Below are positions 9,060 to 17,897 of a stretch of DNA of 64,000 nucleotides, one piece after another. The notes under the pieces are model-generated. The model had not been told where the DNA came from, did no database searches, and worked only from the letters and a program-made list of their open reading frames with translations. Source of the DNA: Marinomonas polaris DSM 16579 (lineage in GTDB: Bacteria > Pseudomonadota > Gammaproteobacteria > Pseudomonadales > Marinomonadaceae); assembly GCF_900129155.1 (NCBI RefSeq), contig NZ_FQVF01000012.1, positions 62,001-126,000 of the forward strand, read 5' to 3'. Within the stretch, counting starts at the first letter, position 1. Each line of letters starts with the position of its first letter. Made by a program: the position numbers and the translations under genes.

Positions 9060-10514
9060 TTACTGCCCCTTTGTTTCAACAATCCAAGTGTCTTTACTAC
9101 CACCACCTTGTGACGAATTAACGACCAAGGAACCTTTTTTCATGGCAACGCGAGTTAGGCCGCCAGTGGTGACGTAGGTTTCCTTAGCTTGCAAGATAAA
9201 TGGACGAAGGTCTAGGTGACGAGGTTCTAAGACACCTTTGGATATAAGCGTTGGTGCGGTGGATAATTTCAACGTTGGTTGAGCAATGTAATTACGCGGA
9301 TTTTTAGTAATTAACTCGGCAAACAGTGCTTGTTCTTTCTTCGTTGAATGAGGCCCGACTAGCATACCGTAACCGCCAGATTCGTTGGCCGGTTTAACAA
9401 CCAGTTTGTCTAGGTTGGCGAGTACGTAGGCGCGTTGCTCAGGGTCATCGCACAAGAAGGTTTCGACGTTGTTAAGGATCGGCTCTTCGTTCAAGTAATA
9501 ACGAATGATGTCTGGGACATAAGCGTAAACCACTTTGTCATCGGCAACACCTGCACCCGGCGCATTTGCTAGTGCGACATTACCTGCTCGCCATGCGCGC
9601 ATTAGACCAGCAACACCTAGGACTGATTCAGGATCAAACGCTTCTGGGTCGATGAATAAATCGTCAATGCGACGATAGATTACATCTACGCGCTCTGGAC
9701 CATCAATAGTTTTCATGTAAACGCAGTCGTCGTTGTCGACAAATAGATCGCTGCCTTCAACTAGTTCAGCACCCATTTGTTGCGCCAAGAAGGCGTGTTC
9801 AAAATAGGCGGAGTTATAAATACCCGGTGTTAACACTACGATCTCAGGGTTTTCTATATCTCTTGGCGACAAAGAGGCCAAGGTGTCAAACAATTGCGAG
9901 GTGTAAGAATCGATTGGTAAGATTGATTCGTTTTCAAACAGTTCTGGAAGAACTCGCTTAGTAATGGCGCGGTTTTCCAACATGTAAGACACACCAGAAG
10001 GTACGCGTAAGTTATCTTCTAAAACAAAGAAGTCGCCATTTTCATCTCGTACTAGATCGGTACCACAAATATGCGCCCATACGCCGTAGGCTGGTGATAC
10101 GCCAACGCATTCTGGTCTAAAATTTTTGGAATCTTTGATGATATGTTCTGGGATGATGCCGTCTTTGATGACGTTTTGGTCGTGGTAGAGATCGTTGATG
10201 AAAAGGTTAAGAGCGGTTAGACGTTGTTTTAATCCTGCTTCAGCTATTTTCCAGTCTGAGGCTTCTATGGTTCTAGGGACAATATCGAAGGGCCATGCTC
10301 TGTCTATATTGCCTTCCTCTGTGTAGACCGTGAAGCTGATGCCCATTTCTTGTATCGTTGCTTCTGCGGTGAGGCGCCTCTTTTCTAGTTCGTCTTCTGA
10401 AAGACTGTCCAAATATCCCAAGAGTTGTTTTGCCGGAGATCTTGGGGCGCCTTTGTCATCTATTAACTCGTCAAAAAAATCAGATGACTGATAATGGCTC
10501 GTTAGTTTTTCCAT
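9060..10514 (-). CDS. Circularly permuted ATP-grasp protein (DUF407 family)
   Basis: A 484-residue stand-alone ATP-grasp enzyme and first gene of the operon. The family blocks are present: GVWAHICGTDLVRDENGDFFVLEDNLRVPSG-type nucleotide/metal region, VLTPGIYNSAYFEHAFLAQQMG, RVDVIYRRIDDLFIDP, the glycine-rich loop NESGGYGMLVGP, and the C-terminal NSSQGGGSKDTWIVE. These enzymes are predicted to form amide bonds between an acyl phosphate and an amine or peptide. The ATG at 10514 has a GAGG ribosome site 5 bases upstream. All glycine-rich nucleotide-binding elements look intact, unlike the fused paralogue at 2149-4728, so this is the more certain catalyst of the two. Confidence 0.9.
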   Translation of the reverse strand: MEKLTSHYQSSDFFDELIDDKGAPRSPAKQLLGYLDSLSEDELEKRRLTAEATIQEMGISFTVYTEEGNIDRAWPFDIVPRTIEASDWKIAEAGLKQRLTALNLFINDLYHDQNVIKDGIIPEHIIKDSKNFRPECVGVSPAYGVWAHICGTDLVRDENGDFFVLEDNLRVPSGVSYMLENRAITKRVLPELFENESILPIDSYTSQLFDTLASLSPRDIENPEIVVLTPGIYNSAYFEHAFLAQQMGAELVEGSDLFVDNDDCVYMKTIDGPERVDVIYRRIDDLFIDPEAFDPESVLGVAGLMRAWRAGNVALANAPGAGVADDKVVYAYVPDIIRYYLNEEPILNNVETFLCDDPEQRAYVLANLDKLVVKPANESGGYGMLVGPHSTKKEQALFAELITKNPRNYIAQPTLKLSTAPTLISKGVLEPRHLDLRPFILQAKETYVTTGGLTRVAMKKGSLVVNSSQGGGSKDTWIVETKGQ

Positions 10515-10846
10515 GTATACCTCGTTCTCTTTATCAAGCCGGAGGTGGGTGCCTTAAACTTGCACACATTTGTGGGCTTTTTTTGTGCATCCGCCCCACA
10601 TTGGGGAGACTTCTTTACTTTGTAAGGTGGAACCTAGCCATATCATTACCTTGATTTACTAGGCTATGCATAGTGTTTTCGCACTACTGAGAGAATAAAG
10701 CAAGGATCGAGCCATAGTATTTGAAAAGTTTTTTTACATTTTTTGTTCCATGATAAGTGACATAGGTCGGTTTTATTTAGGCCGGAATTCGCTACTATGG
10801 CGCCTTTAATTATTGCAAAAGCATCGCTAACAAAGAGGAAAGATGA
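10515..10846. other. Divergent intergenic region between ligase operon and FAD monooxygenase
   Basis: This 332-base stretch holds no convincing gene. It must carry the promoter of the five-gene minus-strand operon and that of the FAD monooxygenase. Visible structure: a small hairpin CCCCA-CAT-TGGGG at 10594-10606 and a TGCACA/TGTGCA inverted repeat (10561-10566 and 10584-10589). I could not assign -35/-10 boxes with confidence in either direction. Confidence 0.5.
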
Positions 10847-12040
10847 GTGGGGCAAGTTAATTGTGTTGTGATTGCTGGTGCAGGTATTGGCGGTTTGTGC
10901 GCTGCGCTAGCGTTGGCTAAGCAAGGTGTTCGAGTGGTAGTGTGTGAGCAAGCTGCGAGCCTTGGTGAAGTTGGCGCAGGCCTGCAAATAAGCCCTAATG
11001 CTTTAAAAGTATTGCGACAGCTAGGTTTAGAATCTGAATTAAGTCAGTTTGTTTTTAAACCTCAACATGCTGCTATTCGAGATTATAAAACCGGCGAATA
11101 CTACCTCAAATCGCCTTTAGGTAAGCAAGCTGAAGCGCGTTATGGTGCGCCTTATTGGCATCTGCATCGTGCGGATTTGCATCAGGTTTTAGCTGCAGCC
11201 TGTGCAAAGGCGGGTGTCGAATTGGTGCTAAATGCGGTGGTGATTGGCTATCGTGAAAATACTGAGCTCAAGCAAGTCTGTTTATTGCTCGAAGATGGCC
11301 GAGAGTTTTGCGCAGATTTATTGATCGGTGCAGATGGCATTCGCTCAAAAGTACGTGAGCAAATGCTAGGACAAGAATGCCCAATCTTTATGGGGCAAGT
11401 TGCTTGGCGTGGCGTTATTCCTGTCAGTGATCTGACTGTTGATGTTAAACCTGATGCGTGTGTTTGGGCTGGTCCTGGTCGGCATTTCGTGAGTTATTAT
11501 TTGCGTGGTGGCGACTACGTGAACTTCGTAGCTGTGGAAGAGCGCAGCGATTGGCGGTCTGAGTCATGGCGTGAAGAAGGTGATGTCGAAGAGTTAAAGC
11601 GCGCTTTTGCAGATTGGCACCCTGAAGTTAGTGAGTTAATCAAGTCTGCGAGCAGTACGTTTTTATGGGCGTTAAATGGCCGCGATGAACTGCCTACCTG
11701 GCACAAAGGTCGAGTGGTTTTGTTGGGTGATGCTTGTCATCCCATGTTGCCTTTCATGGCGCAAGGTGCCGCGATGGCGATTGAAGACGGATATATTTTA
11801 GCTAAGTGTTTGTCTAATTATGCCTTGAGTGATGCTTTGCTTAAATATGAGCAAGTGCGTAAACCTCGTGCTACTAAAATTCAGCAAATGTCGAAAGCCA
11901 ATGCTGGCTTATATCACATGCACGGTGGTGTGTTCGGCAGAATGAAATTAAAAGCACTTCAAGCTGCTGGGCGCTTTGCTCCTAGTGTTATCCAGTCTAA
12001 ATTAGATGCAGTGTATGGCCATGATGTGACTAAGAATTGA
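10847..12040 (+). CDS. FAD-dependent aromatic hydroxylase (salicylate/3-hydroxybenzoate hydroxylase-like)
   Basis: A 397-residue class A flavoprotein monooxygenase. It shows the FAD dinucleotide fold GAGIGGLCAALALAKQG (residues about 10-26), the DG motif GADGIRSKVR (about 161-170) and the second FAD motif GDACHPMLPFMAQGAAMAIEDG near 290. This group hydroxylates phenolic acids such as salicylate, 3-hydroxybenzoate or 6-hydroxynicotinate with NAD(P)H and oxygen; the substrate cannot be read from the sequence. The start is a GTG at 10847, with GAGGAA at 10835-10840. An ATG four bases upstream is out of frame and ends after five codons. No ring-cleavage gene lies nearby. Confidence 0.85.
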   Translation: MGQVNCVVIAGAGIGGLCAALALAKQGVRVVVCEQAASLGEVGAGLQISPNALKVLRQLGLESELSQFVFKPQHAAIRDYKTGEYYLKSPLGKQAEARYGAPYWHLHRADLHQVLAAACAKAGVELVLNAVVIGYRENTELKQVCLLLEDGREFCADLLIGADGIRSKVREQMLGQECPIFMGQVAWRGVIPVSDLTVDVKPDACVWAGPGRHFVSYYLRGGDYVNFVAVEERSDWRSESWREEGDVEELKRAFADWHPEVSELIKSASSTFLWALNGRDELPTWHKGRVVLLGDACHPMLPFMAQGAAMAIEDGYILAKCLSNYALSDALLKYEQVRKPRATKIQQMSKANAGLYHMHGGVFGRMKLKALQAAGRFAPSVIQSKLDAVYGHDVTKN

Positions 12041-12237
12041 GCATTGACATGGGTATTGCTTTATAAATATGTAAGAAAAAAGTCTATTTTGTCATTTTAT
12101 ACTCTACACTTTTCCTTTGAGCTGTAATCATCTATGGTAAATAGGTGGTGTGATGGCTGTTCTGCGGTCGTTTTGCTTCTTTACTCCTAGATTAAATGAA
12201 TTAAACAAACGAATTAAACTCGAAGGGATTGTGTCAT

Positions 12238-14577
12238 ATGATTGTTCTCTCGGTACTGTTTTTAGTCATTGGTTTGGCTTTGCTGTTGGGTGGTGGCTGG
12301 TTAGTATCACTTGATGGCAGTCTCTATTATGTTGTTGCTGGCGTTGCCTTTATCGCTGTCGCTTTGTTGTTAAGAAAGCGCAATAAAATCGCCAACCTTA
12401 TTTATGCTCTTTTATTGATTGGAACCTTAATCTGGTCGATTATGGAGTCGGGCTTAAGTTGGTGGCCTCTCGCAACGCGAATGGGGCTTTTCTTAATCCT
12501 CGCCGTTCCTCTTATTTTATTGGCTTTATTTAAGCGCCGCAGTGGTGGACGTTTGTTATTGCCAGTTTGGGTAGCAACCGCTTTAGTTACTATTTCTCCT
12601 TTGTTTATGACGTCACCTACGACTGTTGAAGGTAAAATGACACGGTCAGTGACCATGTCTGATGCCGATACTGGTGATGTTAATCAGGGTGAGTGGAACG
12701 CTTACGGACGTAGTAATTTAGGTCAGCGATTCTCGCCATTGGCTCAAATCACACCGGATAATGCCGATCAGCTTCAAGTCGCTTGGCAGTATCAAACAGG
12801 CGATAAAAAAGGCCCGAAAGATGTGGGGGAAACAACTTACGAAGCAACGCCTTTGAAGCTCGGTAATGCTCTTTATGTCTGTACTCCACATAACTGGGTT
12901 GTGGCATTAGATGCGGATACCGGTGAAGAGCAATGGGTTTATGATGCGAAAGTGCCTGCAGAAAGTCAGCGTCAGCACCAGACCTGTCGAGGTGTGTCTT
13001 ATTTACCTCCTTCCAATGGAACACCGCTTCCACCTATTCAAAAAGAGTCGGCTCCGGCGGAAAGCTTAACCAGTATGAAGTGTAATGCTCAATTGTTCTT
13101 ACCAACCTCTGATGCTCGTTTAGTGGCTATAGATCCAACAACGGGTGCCCGCTGTGCTAACTTTGCGGACAATGGCGAATTGGACTTAATGCACAACATG
13201 CCATTTAAGCAGTCTGGTTATTATTATTCTACGTCGCCGCCATTAGTGGCTGGTGGTGTGGTGATCGTCTCTGGGTCAGTGAATGATAACTATGATGTGA
13301 ATTCTCCATCTGGTGTGATTCGCGCTTACGACGTGAAAACGGGTGAGTTGAAATGGAACTGGGATTCTGGTCATCCAGACGATACAACGCCTATAGGTCC
13401 AGACGAAACTTATGCGACAAGCTCACCAAATAGTTGGTCGGTTGCCAGTGCGGATGAAAAGCTTGGCTTGGCGTATTTCCCTATGGGGAATCGCACACCG
13501 GATCAGTTAGGTATGTATCGTACTCCTGCGGAAGAAAAGTATGCGACTTCGGTTGTGGCTTTGAGCCTCGAAACTGGTCAGGTCGCTTGGGTGCAGCAGT
13601 TTGTTCACCATGATTTATGGGATATGGACACGCCAGCGCAACCTGCTTTGTTGGATTTAGATACGCCAACAGGTAAACAGCCTGCTTTGGTGGTCCCAAC
13701 CAAACAAGGTGATGTGTACGTGTTAAATAGAAAAACAGGCGAGCCTATTTTTCCTATTACCGAAGAACTTGCGCCACAGGGTACTATTCCTGGTGACTAT
13801 GCGGCGAAAACTCAACCAACTTCTGCTTTTTCCTTTAAGCCTGCTAAGTTAACGGAAGCAGATATGTGGGGCGCGACACCATTGGATCAACTAATGTGTC
13901 GAATTCAATTTAAGCAATTACGCTATGAAGGTCGCTACACACCACCATCAGAGCAAGGCTCTATTGTTTATCCTGGGAACTTCGGGGTATTCAACTGGGG
14001 TAGCATTGCTGTCGATCCAAAACGCCAACAAATGTTTGGTATGCCTTTGTATCTTGCTTTTACTTCTACTCTGGTGCCACGAGAAGGTGCAGATTTGACT
14101 AACGCCAATAAAGGCGAGCAGGGTGTTAATTCTAATGAAGGTGCTGAGTATGCGGTGCAGTTGAAGCCTTTCTTATCTCCTTTAGGTGTTCCTTGTCAGC
14201 AGCCACCATGGGGTTATGTGGCTGGTGCCGATCTTAAAACAGGCAAAACCGTTTGGAAGCATAAAAACGGCACTATTGAAGATATGACACCATTTAAATT
14301 GCCAATAAAAATGGGCATGCCAGGTATTGGTGGTCCAGTGATTACGGATGGCGGTGTTGTTTTCATGGCCGCGTCTGTTGATAACTATTTGCGAGCTTAC
14401 GACATGTCTACTGGTGAAGAGTTGTGGAAAGGTCGTTTGCCTGCAGGTGGTCAAGCCACACCAATGACTTACTTAAATAGTAAAGGTGAGCAAATGGTCG
14501 TTCAGGTAGCTGGTGGACATGGTTCCATTGGTACAACCATCGGCGATTATGTGGTTGCTTATAAACTTAAAAAGTAA
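12238..14577 (+). CDS. gcd: Membrane-bound PQQ-dependent dehydrogenase, glucose/quinate/shikimate family
   Basis: A 779-residue protein with about five N-terminal transmembrane helices (residues 1-130) and a periplasmic eight-bladed PQQ propeller. Family signatures include EWNAYGRSNLGQRFSPLAQI at the start of the propeller, HHDLWDMDTPAQPALLDL in the middle and the C-terminal repeat GGVVFMAASVDNYLRAYDMSTGEELW. Such enzymes oxidise glucose or quinate in the periplasm and pass electrons to ubiquinone. Length fits E. coli Gcd (about 796). The ATG at 12238 has AGGGA nine bases upstream; an in-frame TTG at 12229 is too close to that site. Glucose versus quinate specificity is undecided, so the symbol is tentative. 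No PQQ synthesis genes are in the window. Confidence 0.88.
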   Translation: MIVLSVLFLVIGLALLLGGGWLVSLDGSLYYVVAGVAFIAVALLLRKRNKIANLIYALLLIGTLIWSIMESGLSWWPLATRMGLFLILAVPLILLALFKRRSGGRLLLPVWVATALVTISPLFMTSPTTVEGKMTRSVTMSDADTGDVNQGEWNAYGRSNLGQRFSPLAQITPDNADQLQVAWQYQTGDKKGPKDVGETTYEATPLKLGNALYVCTPHNWVVALDADTGEEQWVYDAKVPAESQRQHQTCRGVSYLPPSNGTPLPPIQKESAPAESLTSMKCNAQLFLPTSDARLVAIDPTTGARCANFADNGELDLMHNMPFKQSGYYYSTSPPLVAGGVVIVSGSVNDNYDVNSPSGVIRAYDVKTGELKWNWDSGHPDDTTPIGPDETYATSSPNSWSVASADEKLGLAYFPMGNRTPDQLGMYRTPAEEKYATSVVALSLETGQVAWVQQFVHHDLWDMDTPAQPALLDLDTPTGKQPALVVPTKQGDVYVLNRKTGEPIFPITEELAPQGTIPGDYAAKTQPTSAFSFKPAKLTEADMWGATPLDQLMCRIQFKQLRYEGRYTPPSEQGSIVYPGNFGVFNWGSIAVDPKRQQMFGMPLYLAFTSTLVPREGADLTNANKGEQGVNSNEGAEYAVQLKPFLSPLGVPCQQPPWGYVAGADLKTGKTVWKHKNGTIEDMTPFKLPIKMGMPGIGGPVITDGGVVFMAASVDNYLRAYDMSTGEELWKGRLPAGGQATPMTYLNSKGEQMVVQVAGGHGSIGTTIGDYVVAYKLKK

Positions 14578-14888
14578 CTTTCTTTACAGTCCTCTTTATC
14601 TATTAGCTGTTTTATAGAGAGGCTGTCTTTAATAAGTTACAACAAAGCTCAGTATTGAAGTTGCCAGATAGTGGTAGCTTTAATAGCTGGGTTTTTTATT
14701 GGCCTAACATCGTTTATATCTATTTTGTATAATGATTAGGCTTATGTGTATTTTTTGTTATAACGTTTTGTGACAACGACATCGCGATTTATTATTGGTT
14801 CTATGTATTACTTTTTACTATCATTCGGGCCTTTCTTCCCTAAAACCACAAGTTGCAGGGTTAACTCAATCTGGAATCCTCAGACGAT
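14578..14888. other. Intergenic region after the PQQ dehydrogenase, with possible terminator hairpin
   Basis: This 311-base region has no gene. A stem ACAG(T)CCTCT / AGAGGCTGT at 14586-14626 begins 9 bases after the dehydrogenase stop and could terminate its transcript, although the T-run behind it is weak. The remainder is AT-rich and presumably holds the promoter of the NhaC-family gene. Confidence 0.45.
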
Positions 14889-16202
14889 ATGACTTCTAAA
14901 TCTCCTTTGGCATTGTTGCCATTGTTACTTTTCCTTGTTCTTTTTGTTGGCAGTGGCCTTTGGTATCAGTCCGAAGGTGTGGACTTTGCCTTCTATCAGA
15001 TCTCTGCCCCGGTTGCTATTTTGCCTGCTATTGCCTTGGCAATTTTATTAGGCAAAGGACATTTTAATAAGCGCATCGAAACCTTTATTGAGGGCGTGGG
15101 TGATAACACTATCGTCACCATGGTATTGATTTATTTGCTGGCTGGTGCTTTTGCTAGTGTGGCTAAAAGTGTTGGTGGTGTTGATGCGACCGTTAACTTT
15201 GGCCTGAGTGTGGTACCAGCTTCGCTTTTATTGCCAGGTTTATTTGTTATTACTGCATTTGTTGCTACTTCCATGGGAACGTCGATGGGAACTATTGCAG
15301 CCATTGCTCCGATCGCTATTGGCGTTGCTGAAGCCGCGGATTTATCTTTGTTGTTGACAGTTGGTACCGTCATTGGTGGTGCTATGTTTGGCGATAATTT
15401 ATCGATTATTTCTGACACCACAATTGCCGCGACACGAACTCAGGGTTGTGACATGCGTGATAAATTCCGCATGAACTTCAAAATTGCTTTGCCTGCGGCA
15501 TTGGTTACTTTAGTTTGGTTGTTTTTCCAGAGCAGCGATGCGCACATTACAGATATTAAAGACTATGAGCTGATTCGCGTTTTGCCTTACGTTGTCGTCT
15601 TGGGCTTGGCTGTCGCTGGTGTTAACGTAATGCTAGTGTTGTTCAGCGGTATTGTTTTAGCGGGTGTGATTGGTTTGACTATGCAGCCTGATTACTCGGT
15701 GGCGTCTTGGTCTTCTGATATTTATGCTGGTTACACAGGTATGCAGGAAATTTTGATTCTTTCTTTGTTGATCGGTGGCCTTGCTGCACTAATGAAAGCT
15801 CAAGGTGGTCTGGAGTGGCTGGTTGGTGCTATCGAACGTATTAGTAAAGCGTTGGGTGCAAAAGCGGGATCAACGCGCGCGGGCGAGTTGAGTATCAGCG
15901 CTGCAGTAGCCTTAACTAATTTATGTACTGCTAATAACACGGTGTCTATTTTAATTAATGGCTCTGTCGCAAAAAATATTGCTGAACGCTACAATGTTGA
16001 TCCGAAGCGCAGTGCCAGCTTGTTAGATATTTTCTCATGTGTGGTACAGGGTGTATTGCCATATGGTGCGCAAATTTTATTGGCGTCTTCTTTGGCTAAA
16101 GTGTCGCCATTAGAGCTTGTGGGTTATGTTCAGTATAGCTGGATGTTGGCTGTTGCTGCTTTGATTTCTATTTTTATTGCTTGGCCAAAAGGTGCGAAGT
16201 AG
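14889..16202 (+). CDS. NhaC-family Na+/H+ antiporter-like membrane protein
   Basis: A 437-residue inner-membrane protein with about 11-12 hydrophobic segments. The block GTVIGGAMFGDNLSIISDTTIAATRTQGCDMRDKFRMNF is the hallmark of the NhaC antiporter family, and a second conserved stretch (NLCTANNTVSILINGSVAKNIAERY) lies in the C-terminal third. Family members exchange Na+ for H+ or, in some branches, carry organic substrates such as amino acids or malate/lactate. A marine, sodium-rich habitat fits a sodium-coupled transporter, but the substrate is unproven. It stands alone and is followed by a good terminator. Confidence 0.82.
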   Translation: MTSKSPLALLPLLLFLVLFVGSGLWYQSEGVDFAFYQISAPVAILPAIALAILLGKGHFNKRIETFIEGVGDNTIVTMVLIYLLAGAFASVAKSVGGVDATVNFGLSVVPASLLLPGLFVITAFVATSMGTSMGTIAAIAPIAIGVAEAADLSLLLTVGTVIGGAMFGDNLSIISDTTIAATRTQGCDMRDKFRMNFKIALPAALVTLVWLFFQSSDAHITDIKDYELIRVLPYVVVLGLAVAGVNVMLVLFSGIVLAGVIGLTMQPDYSVASWSSDIYAGYTGMQEILILSLLIGGLAALMKAQGGLEWLVGAIERISKALGAKAGSTRAGELSISAAVALTNLCTANNTVSILINGSVAKNIAERYNVDPKRSASLLDIFSCVVQGVLPYGAQILLASSLAKVSPLELVGYVQYSWMLAVAALISIFIAWPKGAK

Positions 16203-16229
16203 GCCTTAACAGAAGCAAATTATTCATAG

Positions 16230-16276
16230 AAAAGCCTGCCCTTTTAGTAGCTAATCACTAGGAGCGCAGGCTTTTT
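16230..16276 (+). terminator. Rho-independent terminator after the NhaC-family gene
   Basis: A stem AAAAGCCTGC (16230-16239) pairs with GCAGGCTTTT (16266-16275) and is followed by T residues, 28 bases after the stop codon. It could also act on the opposite strand. Confidence 0.75.
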
Positions 16277-16334
16277 GCTCCCTGGTTTAATGTTTTGAAC
16301 TTTATTTAGTAAGCTTTTTTAATAAGGAATATTC

Positions 16335-17225
16335 TTGAAGCAAGGATCACATTTAAAGGCCGAACTGATACTGGTGTTTGTTACTGTTCTGGCAGGCTTC
16401 GGTTGGATTTTTTCAAAAGAAGCGCTAGCAGGATTACCTCCACTTTTTTTTATGGGCGTGCGTTTTATTGTTGCTGGCTTTGTATTGTTTCTTGCAGGGC
16501 AAAAGTATTTTCGCGGTTTAGATTGGCAAAACGTTAAGCAAGCGAGTTTGGTTGGTTTGGTAATGGGCATCACCATGATGTTTTGGGTAACTGGATTGGA
16601 TCAAGGCTCAAACTTAGGGGTGGGAGCTTTTATCACTAGTCTTGGTGTTGTACTCGTTCCAGTGGTTGCTCGTTTTCTATTTGGTGCTAGGCCGCCGTTA
16701 AGTATTTGGATTGCTTTACCTATTGCGGTTGTTGGTTTGGGCTTTTTAGCGTTGAACGATGGGCTGAATTTTGAGTTTTCGCACTTGTATTTTTTGGGGG
16801 CCGCTTTAGGCTCAGCATTCCAATTAAACTTATTATCTCGCTTTTCAATGCGCATGCATGCTCTAGTATTAACTGCCATTCAATTGAGTGTAGCTGGGTG
16901 TTTTTTACTTTTCCTTTCTCTGTTAACAGAAACGCTTCCGCACAGTATTAGTATTGCAGTGGCTGGATGGTTTTTAGTTAGTACTTTGGTGGCAAGTAGT
17001 TTACGTTTCCTATTACAAACCTATGGGATGAGTTTGACTCCAGTGAGTCATGCCGCAGTGATTATGAACCTGGAGCCAGTTTGGACGGCTATTTTTGCTG
17101 TTTTTTGGTTTAGTGAGACCATGGCTTCAGGTCAAGTCTTTGGCTGTTTTTTGATTTTTATTGCTATGTTAGTGAGCCGCTGGTCTCAAATTAGGGCGAT
17201 TTTCAAACCAGTTAAATCTTTTTGA
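16335..17225 (+). CDS. EamA/DMT-superfamily transporter
   Basis: A 296-residue protein with ten predicted membrane helices in two EamA repeats; the second repeat carries the typical SHAAVIMNLEPVWTAIFAVFWFSE block. DMT transporters export or import small metabolites such as amino acids, and the substrate cannot be deduced. The start is a TTG at 16335 with AAGGA about six bases upstream. The stop codon directly abuts the stop of the convergent TetR gene, so there is no spacer. Confidence 0.85.
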   Translation: MKQGSHLKAELILVFVTVLAGFGWIFSKEALAGLPPLFFMGVRFIVAGFVLFLAGQKYFRGLDWQNVKQASLVGLVMGITMMFWVTGLDQGSNLGVGAFITSLGVVLVPVVARFLFGARPPLSIWIALPIAVVGLGFLALNDGLNFEFSHLYFLGAALGSAFQLNLLSRFSMRMHALVLTAIQLSVAGCFLLFLSLLTETLPHSISIAVAGWFLVSTLVASSLRFLLQTYGMSLTPVSHAAVIMNLEPVWTAIFAVFWFSETMASGQVFGCFLIFIAMLVSRWSQIRAIFKPVKSF

Positions 17226-17804
17226 TTAAATTACATCAGGCAAAATAGTGTCTAATGTTTGTCTATAAATTTGATGCATTTCTTTAGTAAAGGGCCTCGT
17301 TTGAAAATCCCAGCGAACGAGTAACCCTTCTGTTAAAGTGACCAGCATTTCAATACGAGCAATGGCCTCTCTTTCTGTAATAGTCGGATAGCGTGACATT
17401 AAAATAACGACTGCGCGATTTTGTAAACGAGTATGAGATTCTTTGTAGATTTTGGCGATAACTGGATTACGTGTTGCCTCCGCTTGAATCTCAGTATGCA
17501 TTATTCTCATATTATGAGTTTCTTGATTTTCTTCAGAAAAGTGTCGCTCTAGCCAGTCTTTTTTATCTAAAAAAGACGCCATAAACTGTAATCTTTTTTG
17601 TGTAAGCTGTTCAACTAATGCACAAATAATGTCATCTTTATGGGCATAGTAACGGTAAATTTGGCCGACACTCAACCCTGCCGTTTTTGCAATCTCACTC
17701 ATACTTGCCTTATGAAAGCCTTTAATAAGAACGTGTTGTTCTGTGGCATCAATAATGCATTGTTTTCGTAGATCGCTTTTACATGGTAATTTAATAGTTC
17801 TCAT
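17226..17804 (-). CDS. TetR/AcrR-family repressor of the adjacent RND pump
   Basis: A 192-residue regulator. The N-terminal helix-turn-helix occupies about residues 10-60 (ASMSEIAKTAGLSVGQIYRYYAHKDDIICAL), and the rest is a helical ligand-binding and dimer domain. It is transcribed divergently from the RND adaptor gene 93 bases away. That gap holds a GAATGATCATTC palindrome placed just after a predicted start site, the usual layout for an autoregulated local efflux repressor. The ligand is unknown. Confidence 0.87.
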   Translation of the reverse strand: MRTIKLPCKSDLRKQCIIDATEQHVLIKGFHKASMSEIAKTAGLSVGQIYRYYAHKDDIICALVEQLTQKRLQFMASFLDKKDWLERHFSEENQETHNMRIMHTEIQAEATRNPVIAKIYKESHTRLQNRAVVILMSRYPTITEREAIARIEMLVTLTEGLLVRWDFQTRPFTKEMHQIYRQTLDTILPDVI

Positions 17805-17817
17805 TTATTTGCACGAT

Positions 17818-17847
17818 TTGTCATATATTAGGTAGATTGCTTATATT
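17818..17847 (+). promoter_or_regulatory. Candidate sigma-70 promoter for the RND efflux operon
   Basis: TTGTCA (17818-17823) and TATATT (17842-17847) with an 18-base spacer. The predicted start is near 17854. This is read by eye only. Confidence 0.5.
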
Positions 17848-17858
17848 ATAGTGCCTGT

Positions 17859-17870
17859 GAATGATCATTC
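17859..17870. promoter_or_regulatory. Candidate TetR operator
   Basis: A perfect 12-base palindrome GAATGATCATTC lies between the divergent TetR and RND adaptor genes and overlaps the likely transcription start. TetR-type efflux repressors commonly bind TGAATGA-like half sites. Confidence 0.55.
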
Positions 17871-17897
17871 TCAATATTTCGAAAGGAAGTCTCCTCA

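Noticed and set aside
10571..10590. Possible sigma-54 promoter before the FAD monooxygenase (TGGGC...TGTGCA)
   Set aside because: The GG-to-GC spacing is one base off and the -24 half is poor.
10664..10855. Minus-strand frame of 63 codons upstream of the FAD monooxygenase
   Set aside because: It overlaps the monooxygenase start, has no recognisable motif and lies across the divergent promoter region.
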